Origin: Bordetella parapertussis
GTDB taxonomy: Bacteria; Pseudomonadota; Gammaproteobacteria; Burkholderiales; SG8-41
DNA: 52,221 nucleotides
Assembly: GCA_945864585.1 (NCBI GenBank)
Contig: CAMBCF010000021.1
Location: 1-52,221, forward strand
Direction of reading: 5' to 3'
A program made the position numbers and the translations under genes. Below the pieces are notes generated by a model. It was given only the letters and a program-made list of their open reading frames with translations, did no database searches and was not told the origin of the DNA. Shown here piece after piece: positions 26,968 to 34,167 of this stretch (within the stretch, counting starts at the first letter, position 1; each line of letters begins with the position of its first letter).

Positions 26968-27153
26968 TTGACCAAACTGATTAGCGTTATTTTCTCGTTG
27001 TTCATGTTAGGTATCGTGCACGCTGCTGAAATTGCCGACGCACCGATACCCGAACCCAACTATGTGGGTATTGTTATTTTTCTGGTGCTGATGTTTGGCG
27101 GCGGCGGCTGGTACATGTGGAAAGTGATGACCAAGAAAAGCGACGATAAGTAG
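26968..27153 (+). CDS. Small exported membrane protein (tandem copy 2)
   Basis: 61 residues if translation starts at TTG 26968, the codon that aligns with the ATG of copy 1; GGAG lies 8 nt upstream. It repeats the AEIADAPIPEPNYVGI block without change while the TM helix (VIFLVLMFGGGGWYMW) and tail (MTKKSDDK) diverge. The invariant Pro-rich block at the signal/TM junction suggests the functional part. It is followed by a strong terminator. Confidence 0.75.
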   Translation: MTKLISVIFSLFMLGIVHAAEIADAPIPEPNYVGIVIFLVLMFGGGGWYMWKVMTKKSDDK

Positions 27154-27179
27154 CAACACGAGCAATCGTTGTGTGAAAA

Positions 27180-27208
27180 ACGCGCCTGTTTCAGGCGCGT
27201 TTTTTTTG
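27180..27208 (+). terminator. Rho-independent terminator
   Basis: ACGCGCCTG (27180-27188), loop TTT, CAGGCGCGT (27192-27200) and a run of eight T. It ends the transcript of the tandem small genes. Confidence 0.95.
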
Positions 27209-27300
27209 TGCCATCACCCGCCGCGGCGAGCGCAGAAGTAGCGTGTAAAATACTGCGCTCAAAACACCGGTAAAACAAAACCTTACGATAAATACTTGGC

Positions 27301-27621
27301 ATGGCGCGCAAGTCACAACCGTGGCAGGTGTATATCGTGCGCTGCGCTGATGGCACGCTTTATACCGGCGTTGCCATCGATGTGGCGCGGCGCGTCGCCG
27401 AGCATAACGGCATCAGCCCTAGCGGCAAGCGTGCGCTGCGTGAGACTGGCGCGCGCTACACGCGCTCGCGGCGGCCGGTAAAACGGGTTTATCAGGAAAC
27501 GGCCGCGAATCGTTCCGCGGCGTGCAAACGCGAATACGCGATCAAGCGACTCAATCGCCGCGAAAAGCTTGCATTGATCGCCGCAGGCTCGCGTATTATT
27601 CCACCGGCGAAGCGTAAATAA
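27301..27621 (+). CDS. GIY-YIG endonuclease-domain protein (YhbQ/UPF0213-like)
   Basis: 106 residues. The GIY-YIG core is WQVYIVRCADGTLYTGVAID (residues 8-27), with YI and YTG in the usual places, followed by the conserved RVAEHN and a late Glu (CKREYAIKRL). Small stand-alone members such as YhbQ act on DNA, with no settled role. Basic tail. It ends 10 bp before the oxidoreductase gene. Confidence 0.88.
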   Translation: MARKSQPWQVYIVRCADGTLYTGVAIDVARRVAEHNGISPSGKRALRETGARYTRSRRPVKRVYQETAANRSAACKREYAIKRLNRREKLALIAAGSRIIPPAKRK

Positions 27622-27631
27622 GGAGGGGTAA

Positions 27632-28627
27632 ATGCTGGATGTCGCCGTGGTGGGCATGGGCTGGTGGGGGAAAACGCTGGTCAATCTGATCAGCAAGAGT
27701 TCGAAGTTGCGGGTGGTGAAAGGCATGAAGCGCACTCCGGCGACGGAAGCCGGGTTCGCGCGCGAACATGGGTTCGAGATGGTGGCGGATTACGCGCAGG
27801 TGCTGAATGATCCGAAAGTGAAAGCGGTGCTGCTGTGCACGCCGCACACGCTGCACACCGAGCAGGTGATCGCCGCCGCAAATGCCGGCAAACATGTGTT
27901 CTGCGAAAAGCCGCTGTCGATGACGCGCGCCGACGCTGCGCGCGCGCTGGCGGCGATTAATGCAAATAAATTGCAGATCGCCATCGGCCACGAGCGCCGC
28001 TTCGAGCCGCCGATAGTGGATTTGATGCGCGTCATTCAATCGGGCGAACTCGGCGTGCCGTTGCAGATCGAAGCCAATTTCAGTCAGGATAAATTTCTGG
28101 CGCTGCCGGCTGACAACTGGCGCTTGACACCTGAAGAAGCGCCTGCAGGACCGATCACCGCGACCGGCATACACATCCTTGATCTTTCGGTGTCGGTGTT
28201 CGGCGCCGCCGAAAGTGTGTGGTGCAGCGTCAAGCAACTGGGCAGCCCGCTCAGCAACGGCGATACGCTGGCGGCGATGGTGAAATTCAAAAAGGGCGGG
28301 CATGCCTTGTTGACCGCGATACTCGCCACGCCATTCGACGGGCGCTTTGCAGTGTATTGCAGCAAGGGCTGGATCGAAGTGCGCGACAAGGCGCATCCGA
28401 GTACGCCACAGGGCTGGAGCATGACCAAAGTGGTCACGGGTGACCAGCGCAGCAGCGTGGAGTACGCGCCGTCGTCCAGTGTGATCGCGAATGTTGAAGC
28501 CTTCGCCGATGCGGTTGAAGGACGCGCGCCGTATCCGATGCCGCAGGATCAGATGCTTGCCAATATCGCGGCGCTGGAGGCGATCATTGAGTCGGCGCGC
28601 ACGGGTGAGAAGGTAATAGTGAAATAA
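27632..28627 (+). CDS. Gfo/Idh/MocA-family NAD(P)-dependent oxidoreductase
   Basis: 331 residues, RBS AAGGAGG. The Rossmann loop is VGMGWWGKT (about residues 6-14), the cofactor/catalytic motif is FCEKPLS (about 90-96), and the C-terminal alpha/beta domain is typical. The family oxidises or reduces sugars and related polyols, also dihydrodiols. It leads a group with a cupin and a CaiB-type CoA-transferase on the same strand. The substrate is not known. Confidence 0.9.
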   Translation: MLDVAVVGMGWWGKTLVNLISKSSKLRVVKGMKRTPATEAGFAREHGFEMVADYAQVLNDPKVKAVLLCTPHTLHTEQVIAAANAGKHVFCEKPLSMTRADAARALAAINANKLQIAIGHERRFEPPIVDLMRVIQSGELGVPLQIEANFSQDKFLALPADNWRLTPEEAPAGPITATGIHILDLSVSVFGAAESVWCSVKQLGSPLSNGDTLAAMVKFKKGGHALLTAILATPFDGRFAVYCSKGWIEVRDKAHPSTPQGWSMTKVVTGDQRSSVEYAPSSSVIANVEAFADAVEGRAPYPMPQDQMLANIAALEAIIESARTGEKVIVK

Positions 28628-28731
28628 GTTATTGTTTTTAATGGTAAATTCTGCTTGCTGCTGGTGCGTGCGAGAATAGCGCCACCATCGTGGCATGCGA
28701 TGCAACCTGAACCTGAGCGGAGAGAGACACT

Positions 28732-29319
28732 ATGAAAGCAAAAAAGAAGGTAGCGGCGAAATCGAAGGCAAAGGCTAAAACCAAGGCAGCGTCGCGCAAG
28801 ACGGTGAGCGCCAAGCGCAAAGCCAAAGTGAAAACAGTCAAGCGCGTAGCAGCGCCCAAGGGCGACCGCACTTTCAGGGCGATTTACGAACGTGACATCC
28901 CGTGGGAAAACGATGATGTGCGCGGCATTCTGACGCTGCCCAAGGGTGTGCAGGTGAAAGTGCTGAACTACGATCCGGTGATGAACCGCATCGACATGAA
29001 GCAGCGTTTTCCGGCAGGTTACGTCGAGCCTGTGCACACGCACAAGAGCTGGCATTCGATCCTGGTGACCAAGGGCCGCATGTGCGTCGCGGGCAAGGAC
29101 CTGCATCCGGGCGACTACGTGTTCGGCTGGGATATTCCGCACGGCCCGTACGAGTATCCGGATGGATGCGAAGTGTTCATCGTTTACATGGGCGATGCCA
29201 AGCACGTGTGGAAGAAGAGCGATCTGCTTGAACATAAAAACATCTGGAATCCGGAAACCGATGAAGGCAAGCAGGGCGTCGAAACGCATATCCAGCAGCG
29301 GGTAGCGGGACAGACGTAA
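28732..29319 (+). CDS. Cupin protein with Lys/Ala-rich N-terminal extension
   Basis: 195 residues. Residues 1-45 are made almost only of Lys, Ala, Ser, Val and Thr (MKAKKKVAAKSKAKAKTKAA...), like histone H1-type tails, and should be disordered and bind nucleic acid or acidic surfaces. From residue 50 a single cupin follows with metal ligands HTHKSWH (about 102-108) and a later His (IPHGPYEYP). The ATG is preceded by GGAGAGAGACACT. It lies between the oxidoreductase and CoA-transferase genes. Function unknown. Confidence 0.8.
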   Translation: MKAKKKVAAKSKAKAKTKAASRKTVSAKRKAKVKTVKRVAAPKGDRTFRAIYERDIPWENDDVRGILTLPKGVQVKVLNYDPVMNRIDMKQRFPAGYVEPVHTHKSWHSILVTKGRMCVAGKDLHPGDYVFGWDIPHGPYEYPDGCEVFIVYMGDAKHVWKKSDLLEHKNIWNPETDEGKQGVETHIQQRVAGQT

Positions 29320-29351
29320 GCGTAGAAGAGGCGCACGCAGCGAAGACGGGC

Positions 29352-31538
29352 ATGACGCTGCTGGCTGGATTTAATGTGATTCAGATTGGCGGCGGTTCGG
29401 CTGCTGCGGTTTGCGGCCGGCTGCTTGCCGACGCCGGCGCGCATGTGACCTGCATAGGTGCGGATGCCGGCAGCATGCTGCTGGCCTACCTCAATCATGG
29501 CAAAGCCGTTGCTGTGGATGCAATAGCGCAGCGCGAGGGCCTGGCCGCGGCTCATCTGATCGTGCGTGAGGGACAGCCGAGAGATTGGGCCGCAAGCCCC
29601 TGCGACTTGACGCAGCTGCGGCGGATCAATGCTTCAGCGACAGTCGTCACCATCTCGCCGTATGGCCAGACCGGTCCTCAGGCAAACGATCCCGCCACCG
29701 ACCTGACCCTGTTTTTTGCCAGCGGCATCTCGCGCCTGCTGACCGGGCAGGTGGACGATCTGTCGGAAGCGCCCATACGTCCGGTGGGTGAGCAATCGGC
29801 GTTTATCGGCGGCTTGGCCGCAGCCTGCGCCGGCATGTCTGCGTCACAGGGCAATCAGCCCGGTGCGTCGATCGATGTTTCGATTCACGAAGCGCTGGCA
29901 ACGCTCGCCATGACCGAGCTCGCACGCGCGGGCTTAAGCGGCAAGAGCTGGGCGCGCAAGCGCCTGGCCGACGGCAATGGCGCAACGGTAACCATCCTGC
30001 CGGCGAGTGACGGTTACGCCGCGATTTCCCCGCGCGAAGAAAAACAGTGGACCTCGTGGCTGCAAGCGATGGCGTCCCCCGCCTGGGGCACCGACCCGCG
30101 CTTTGTGCCCAAGGCCAACCGCGTGAAAAACTGGGATGCGCTGCATGCGCTGATGGCGCAATGGAGCCGGCAACATGACAAGCAATGGATCGCGGACACG
30201 GCACAACGCGAGCATGTTCCGAGCTTTCCTTTACGCGAGGTGGCGGAACATTTGGATACACCGCAGATGCGGCATCGCCGCTATTTTGCGCCGCTGAATC
30301 TTGCGGGAAAAACGATTCAAACACCGCGCGTGCCGTTCGGACTCAGCGTTACCGCGTCGAACCGCAATCAGCGCACACCCGATGGTCCGATGCCGTTGTC
30401 GGGCATACGCGTGCTCGATTTCAGCTGGGTGATCGCGGGTCCGACGACGACGCGCTACCTCGCGGCGATGGGTGCGGAAGTGATTAAGGTCGAAGCGCCC
30501 GGCAGAGGCGATCCAGGGCGCGGATCGGAATTGCACACAGTGCTGGGGCAAGCGAAGAAGGGCATAGTACTTGACCTGAAAAACCCGCAAGCAGTCGAGC
30601 TTGCGCGCTCGCTTGCCGCAAAGTCCGACATCCTGATCGAAAATTACGCTACCGGTGTCATGGACCGGCTCGGTCTGGGCGCCGAAGCGCTGAAGGCGGT
30701 GAACCCGGATCTCATCTATATCTCCGCATCGGGGATGGGCAGAACAGGGCCGGACTCACAGGCAGTAGCCTACGGGACGCTGCTGCAGTGCTACGCCGGA
30801 TTTGCCGGGCTGAATCGTCATCCCGGCGTTGCGCCGCGCATCGGCCTGGCGTGGCTCGACCCCATGTGCGCCCTGATGCTTGCTTTTGTTGCTGCCGCCT
30901 CGCTCTGGCAGCGGAGCCGCCAAGGCGGCGTTGCGCGCGTCGATTTCTCGATGCTCGAGGCAATGTTATGGACCATGGCCGGGCCATTGCTCGCGACCCA
31001 GCGCGGCACACCACCGCAACCGATGGGCAATGCATCAACGCGCTATGCACCAAACGCACCACAGGCGCCCCACGGCGTATGGCGCTGTGCGGGCGACGAT
31101 GAGTGGGTCAGCGTGGTTGCGCGCACCGACGCGGAATGGCGCACGCTATGCACTCTGGTGCCGGGATTGTCGGGCATGGTGGCACTAGATTTTGTTCAGC
31201 GCATCGACGCACAGCGCGTCATTGATGCGGCCCTCACCGCCTGGGCTGCCCCTAAGGCGGCCTCCGCTGCAGCCGCAACACTGCTGCATGCGGGTATTCC
31301 CGCGGCCGCGCTCGCGCGCTCCGCAGATCTGGTGAAAAGCGCACATCTGGCCGCCCGCGAATTCTGGGATAAGCAAGGCGCCGGTGTGTTGCCGGGATTA
31401 CCCTGGCGCGCAAGTTTCGGTCGCACCACAGGCCCCGCGCCGGGGCTCGGCGCTGATACCGATACTGTGCTCGCCAACGTCCTTGGCCTGTCACAGGAGC
31501 GCATTGTCGAACTACGCGCCAGCGGCGCGCTGGGTTAG
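29352..31538 (+). CDS. Fused double CaiB/BaiF CoA-transferase (class III)
   Basis: 728 residues, about twice the usual 400. The first half (1-340) keeps ISPYGQTGP and a VSIHEAL block with the expected Asp (SIDVS). The second (350-728) starts with LSGIRVLDFSWVIAGP, has YATGVMDRLGLG and the catalytic-type Asp (RVDFSMLEAML). Class III transferases move CoA between acids; tandem fusions act as pseudo-dimers. Convergent with the crotonase gene, 4 bp away, so the pair may serve the same CoA-ester pathway. ATG 29352. Confidence 0.88.
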   Translation: MTLLAGFNVIQIGGGSAAAVCGRLLADAGAHVTCIGADAGSMLLAYLNHGKAVAVDAIAQREGLAAAHLIVREGQPRDWAASPCDLTQLRRINASATVVTISPYGQTGPQANDPATDLTLFFASGISRLLTGQVDDLSEAPIRPVGEQSAFIGGLAAACAGMSASQGNQPGASIDVSIHEALATLAMTELARAGLSGKSWARKRLADGNGATVTILPASDGYAAISPREEKQWTSWLQAMASPAWGTDPRFVPKANRVKNWDALHALMAQWSRQHDKQWIADTAQREHVPSFPLREVAEHLDTPQMRHRRYFAPLNLAGKTIQTPRVPFGLSVTASNRNQRTPDGPMPLSGIRVLDFSWVIAGPTTTRYLAAMGAEVIKVEAPGRGDPGRGSELHTVLGQAKKGIVLDLKNPQAVELARSLAAKSDILIENYATGVMDRLGLGAEALKAVNPDLIYISASGMGRTGPDSQAVAYGTLLQCYAGFAGLNRHPGVAPRIGLAWLDPMCALMLAFVAAASLWQRSRQGGVARVDFSMLEAMLWTMAGPLLATQRGTPPQPMGNASTRYAPNAPQAPHGVWRCAGDDEWVSVVARTDAEWRTLCTLVPGLSGMVALDFVQRIDAQRVIDAALTAWAAPKAASAAAATLLHAGIPAAALARSADLVKSAHLAAREFWDKQGAGVLPGLPWRASFGRTTGPAPGLGADTDTVLANVLGLSQERIVELRASGALG

Positions 31539-31542
31539 ACCC

Positions 31543-32475
31543 TCAAAACTCCCCGCTGCGATAGGCCTCATCCAGCCGCTTGGCATCCTCTTCCGAGAGA
31601 TCCGGCCAGGCCTCGCCGCGCTTGCGCAGCTTGCCGCTGAACTTCGGCTTGCGCTTCTCGTTGAACGCCTGCCGGCCTTCTTCACCGTCGGTGGTGGTCT
31701 GAATCAGCAGCGAATTAATCATGTTTTGCACGTGCCACGCCTGGTCGGTCGGCAAATCGCCGAAGCGCACCAGAAACTCTTTCATCATGCGCACCGCAAC
31801 CGGCGGCAGCGTGCAAATATGGCGTGCGATCTTCTCCGCCCGTTCCAGTAATTGCGCATGCGGCACGACTTCGTTGATGAGCCCGATGCGCAGCGCTTCC
31901 TGCGCATCGAACGGTTCGTCGGTCAGCAAAATTTTCATCGCATCGATATAGCGCAGCTGCTTGGCGAGCAGGCTGGCGCCGGGGCCATGACCCAGCCAGC
32001 CCTGGGTCAGCAGCGCAAATTTAAAGCGCGCGTGCTCGGCGCTGGCGATGCGGATGTCGGTCGACGACAGCAGAATGTAGAGGCCGGCGCCCGCCGCCCA
32101 GCCGTTTACCGCGGCGATCACCGGCTTCCACACGCGTGGATAGTGATCGCCCATGCGCCCGTCGACGCCGGTCTTCTGCCCGTGCACACTTCCCGCCAGT
32201 GGCCAGAAGATGCGCTGCGTGCGCAGATACTCGCGCTCCTCTAGCGTAATATTTTTGCGCGGCGCGAGGTTATGACCTCCGCAGAAGTGCGTATCGCCCT
32301 TGCCGGTCAGGATCGCACAGCGGATCGAGCGATCTTCCCATAAATCGATCCACGCTTCGGAAATCGCGTCGGACGTCGGCTTATCGAGGATATTCGCCTT
32401 GGAAGGGTTATTCAGTGTGATGTAGGCGACGCCGTTGCGCTTCTCATAATCGATGGGCAAGCTTTCATCCTCCAC
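31543..32475 (-). CDS. Enoyl-CoA hydratase/isomerase (crotonase) family protein
   Basis: 310 residues. Crotonase fold with oxyanion-hole loops FCGGHNLAP (about residue 64-72) and VNGWAAGAGLYILL (about 123-136). The usual catalytic Glu positions after ALLTQGWLGHGPGAS are not clear, so it may not be a hydratase. A C-terminal extension (NEKRKPKFSGKLRKRGEAWP) is longer than in standard members. Convergent with the CoA-transferase gene. Confidence 0.85.
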   Translation of the reverse strand: MEDESLPIDYEKRNGVAYITLNNPSKANILDKPTSDAISEAWIDLWEDRSIRCAILTGKGDTHFCGGHNLAPRKNITLEEREYLRTQRIFWPLAGSVHGQKTGVDGRMGDHYPRVWKPVIAAVNGWAAGAGLYILLSSTDIRIASAEHARFKFALLTQGWLGHGPGASLLAKQLRYIDAMKILLTDEPFDAQEALRIGLINEVVPHAQLLERAEKIARHICTLPPVAVRMMKEFLVRFGDLPTDQAWHVQNMINSLLIQTTTDGEEGRQAFNEKRKPKFSGKLRKRGEAWPDLSEEDAKRLDEAYRSGEF

Positions 32476-32746
32476 AAAAGAAAAGGGGCAGAGCGCGCAC
32501 CGCTATGCTCTGCGGAAATTTGGCAGTACTTCTCGGCGCGATCGCTCTGCAATGTGTGCATGGTGAACGCGCGCCGGCTGATGTGTCAATCGCAATCTGC
32601 ACGAGGCGCCTTAAACCGCAGGACTACGTGTTTACTGCCCACACCTGGACGCCCGATGCATGCCGCCATTTGCGAATGCAGTAGCGCAAATATGCAATTC
32701 TCAGGGTTAAAGGACAGCATGTAGGGTGCGCACAGCGCACGACTGG
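32476..32746. other. Intergenic region, nothing recognised
   Basis: 271 bp between the crotonase start and the toxin gene end. A TAGGGTGCGCACAGCGCACG tract near 32721-32740 resembles common intergenic repeats. No RNA or protein gene is seen. Confidence 0.5.
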
Positions 32747-33163
32747 TTACGCAACCATCCGGTAGCCGGCCATGGCAAAGTGGTGGTCGAATGCAAACGC
32801 AAGCCGGATGCGCGTGCGTTTCATGATGGCGAAGCTGGTCGCGTCAACCGCCGACAGCTTGTGCAGGTCGCGACGCCGAAAGTATTCCCAACACTGATCC
32901 AGATCGCGCAGTTCGCAAGGCAGAATCTTTACGACTCCGGACTTGTGGATGGAATCCCTCCAGGCCATCGCTACATCCCTGTTAGCATTGCGATCGAGAA
33001 ACGTGAATGACTCGATGACGACGGGAATAGAGGTGTGAAGTTTCGCGCCTGCTCCGCGCAGCAGATCCCACTGTTCTCTTGCCTGCCCGTGCAACGGATC
33101 CCTCGACAGCGCCAGCGCGATCCACGCCCCGCTGTCCACGAATACGGCTTCGCTTTGCCGCAT
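32747..33163 (-). CDS. PIN-domain toxin (VapC family)
   Basis: 138 residues, a likely Mg-dependent RNase. Acidic residues of the PIN site: D10 (VDSGAW), E51 (VIESF), D107 (SAVDATSF) and D126 (FDHHF). The start overlaps the stop of the antitoxin gene (33163), the usual arrangement. The protein looks complete. Confidence 0.9.
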   Translation of the reverse strand: MRQSEAVFVDSGAWIALALSRDPLHGQAREQWDLLRGAGAKLHTSIPVVIESFTFLDRNANRDVAMAWRDSIHKSGVVKILPCELRDLDQCWEYFRRRDLHKLSAVDATSFAIMKRTRIRLAFAFDHHFAMAGYRMVA

Positions 33164-33372
33164 CAGGGCTCGTCGTGAACGGAATCGTGCTCTACCGAAG
33201 TGCGCTTGGGTTTACCGTCCCAAATCGCAACGGGCCCTTCCGCCTGTGGCTTGAGAACAACCTTGCGCACGGCATCCCGTACCAACTCCGCGACGCTGCG
33301 ACCCGAACGCGCCGCAGCCACATGCAGCGCCGCGAGTTCTTCTTCCCGCAGATAGACTTGTGTCTTGATCAT
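33163..33372 (-). CDS. Antitoxin with ribbon-helix-helix domain (VapB/CopG type)
   Basis: 69 residues from ATG 33372 (MIKTQVYLREEELAAL). The N-terminal strand and helices (TQVYLREEE, LHVAAARSGRSVAELVRDAV) form an RHH DNA-binding domain; the Pro-rich acidic tail binds the toxin. Upstream lies a palindromic operator overlapping the promoter, so autoregulation is likely. Confidence 0.88.
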   Translation of the reverse strand: MIKTQVYLREEELAALHVAAARSGRSVAELVRDAVRKVVLKPQAEGPVAIWDGKPKRTSVEHDSVHDEP

Positions 33373-33408
33373 ATATGTCAGATTAGTCCCGATGGTGACA
33401 TATGTCAA
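33373..33408 (-). promoter_or_regulatory. vapBC promoter and operator (module 2)
   Basis: On the minus strand TTGACA (33403-33408) and TAATCT (33380-33385) are 17 bp apart. ATATGTCA (33373-33380) and TGACATAT (33396-33403) form an inverted repeat over both boxes, and GACATATGTC (33397-33406) is itself palindromic. The predicted start of transcription is about at the ATG (33372). Confidence 0.75.
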
Positions 33409-33472
33409 GCCGTTGCCGGGGTATCGCCGTTCGGCTATCGAGTGGTGAACGTGGTGAGCTCAAATCCGACGA

Positions 33473-33517
33473 GTAATACTCTGCTACAAAAGTATTACTA
33501 ATTGCTTGACGTAATAC
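33473..33517 (+). promoter_or_regulatory. Operator of toxin-antitoxin module 3
   Basis: GTAATACT (33473-33480) and AGTATTAC (33491-33498) are a perfect inverted repeat 10 bp apart; a third half-site GTAATAC lies at 33511-33517. TTGACG (33505-33510) could be a -35. This lies 22 bp upstream of the antitoxin gene. Confidence 0.65.
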
Positions 33518-33538
33518 CGTTAGACAGGGAGGGCCGTC

Positions 33539-33781
33539 ATGCTGAGTTCTGCTGTCACCACCAAAGGGCAGGTCACCGTGCCTGCCGAAGTGCGCAAAAA
33601 ATTGGGTATCAACCCGGGTGACCGGGTGGGTTTCGTCGAGGAAGGCGGGCGCTTGATTCTGCAGCCACAGCCGCAGGGTTTGGCAGCCGCGTTCGGCATT
33701 CTTAAATCAAAAAAATCCGCAAGCCTGAAAGACATCGACGCGGCGATTAAGGCTAAGTGGAAGCGTCGTGCTCGCCCTTGA
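33539..33781 (+). CDS. AbrB/SpoVT-type antitoxin
   Basis: 80 residues, RBS GGGAGGG. Swapped-hairpin DNA-binding domain: SAVTTKGQVTVPAEVRKKLG then PGDRVGFVEEGGRLIL. The C-terminal part (SLKDIDAAIKAKW) should bind the toxin. The toxin gene starts 14 nt before its end. Confidence 0.93.
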   Translation: MLSSAVTTKGQVTVPAEVRKKLGINPGDRVGFVEEGGRLILQPQPQGLAAAFGILKSKKSASLKDIDAAIKAKWKRRARP

Positions 33782-34160
33782 TACCAACGTTCTGATACGG
33801 CTACTGATTAACGACCCAACGGCCCTGAAACAGTGTGTGGCAGCGCGCAAACTTGCCAGCGCTGCGGGCAGGGTTTATGTGTCGCAGGTGGTGCAGATTG
33901 AATCGGTGTGGGCTCTGGAGAGCGTCTACGGTGTTACCTGCGTGGAACTCGCGGCGGCGCTTGACACGCTTTTGAGCAATCAAAGTTTTGTGTTGCAAGA
34001 CCCCGGCATTATTCGCGCTTCGCTGAAAGAATTTCGTAATGGCGGTGTGGACTTTGCCGATTACGTTAGTCTGATGCAGGCTCGTGCAGAGCATATCGAC
34101 TTGGCGACCTTCGACCGCAAGTTGAGCCGGGAGGCCGGTACACGTCTGGTTGAACATTAA
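33768..34160 (+). CDS. PIN-domain toxin (VapC family)
   Basis: 130 residues, GTG start inside the antitoxin gene. Active-site acids: D5 (ALDTNVLIRLL), E45 (QIESVWAL), D95/D98 (VDFADYV) and D116 (ATFDRKL). The toxin is complete. It is convergent with the UGA-containing gene at 34168, with only 7 bp between the two stops. Confidence 0.92.
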   Translation: MLALDTNVLIRLLINDPTALKQCVAARKLASAAGRVYVSQVVQIESVWALESVYGVTCVELAAALDTLLSNQSFVLQDPGIIRASLKEFRNGGVDFADYVSLMQARAEHIDLATFDRKLSREAGTRLVEH

Positions 34161-34167
34161 GAAAATC

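Noticed and set aside
27596-28705. Long minus-strand frame of 369 codons
   Set aside because: It is antisense to the Gfo/Idh/MocA gene, and its His/Arg-rich translation has no family character.
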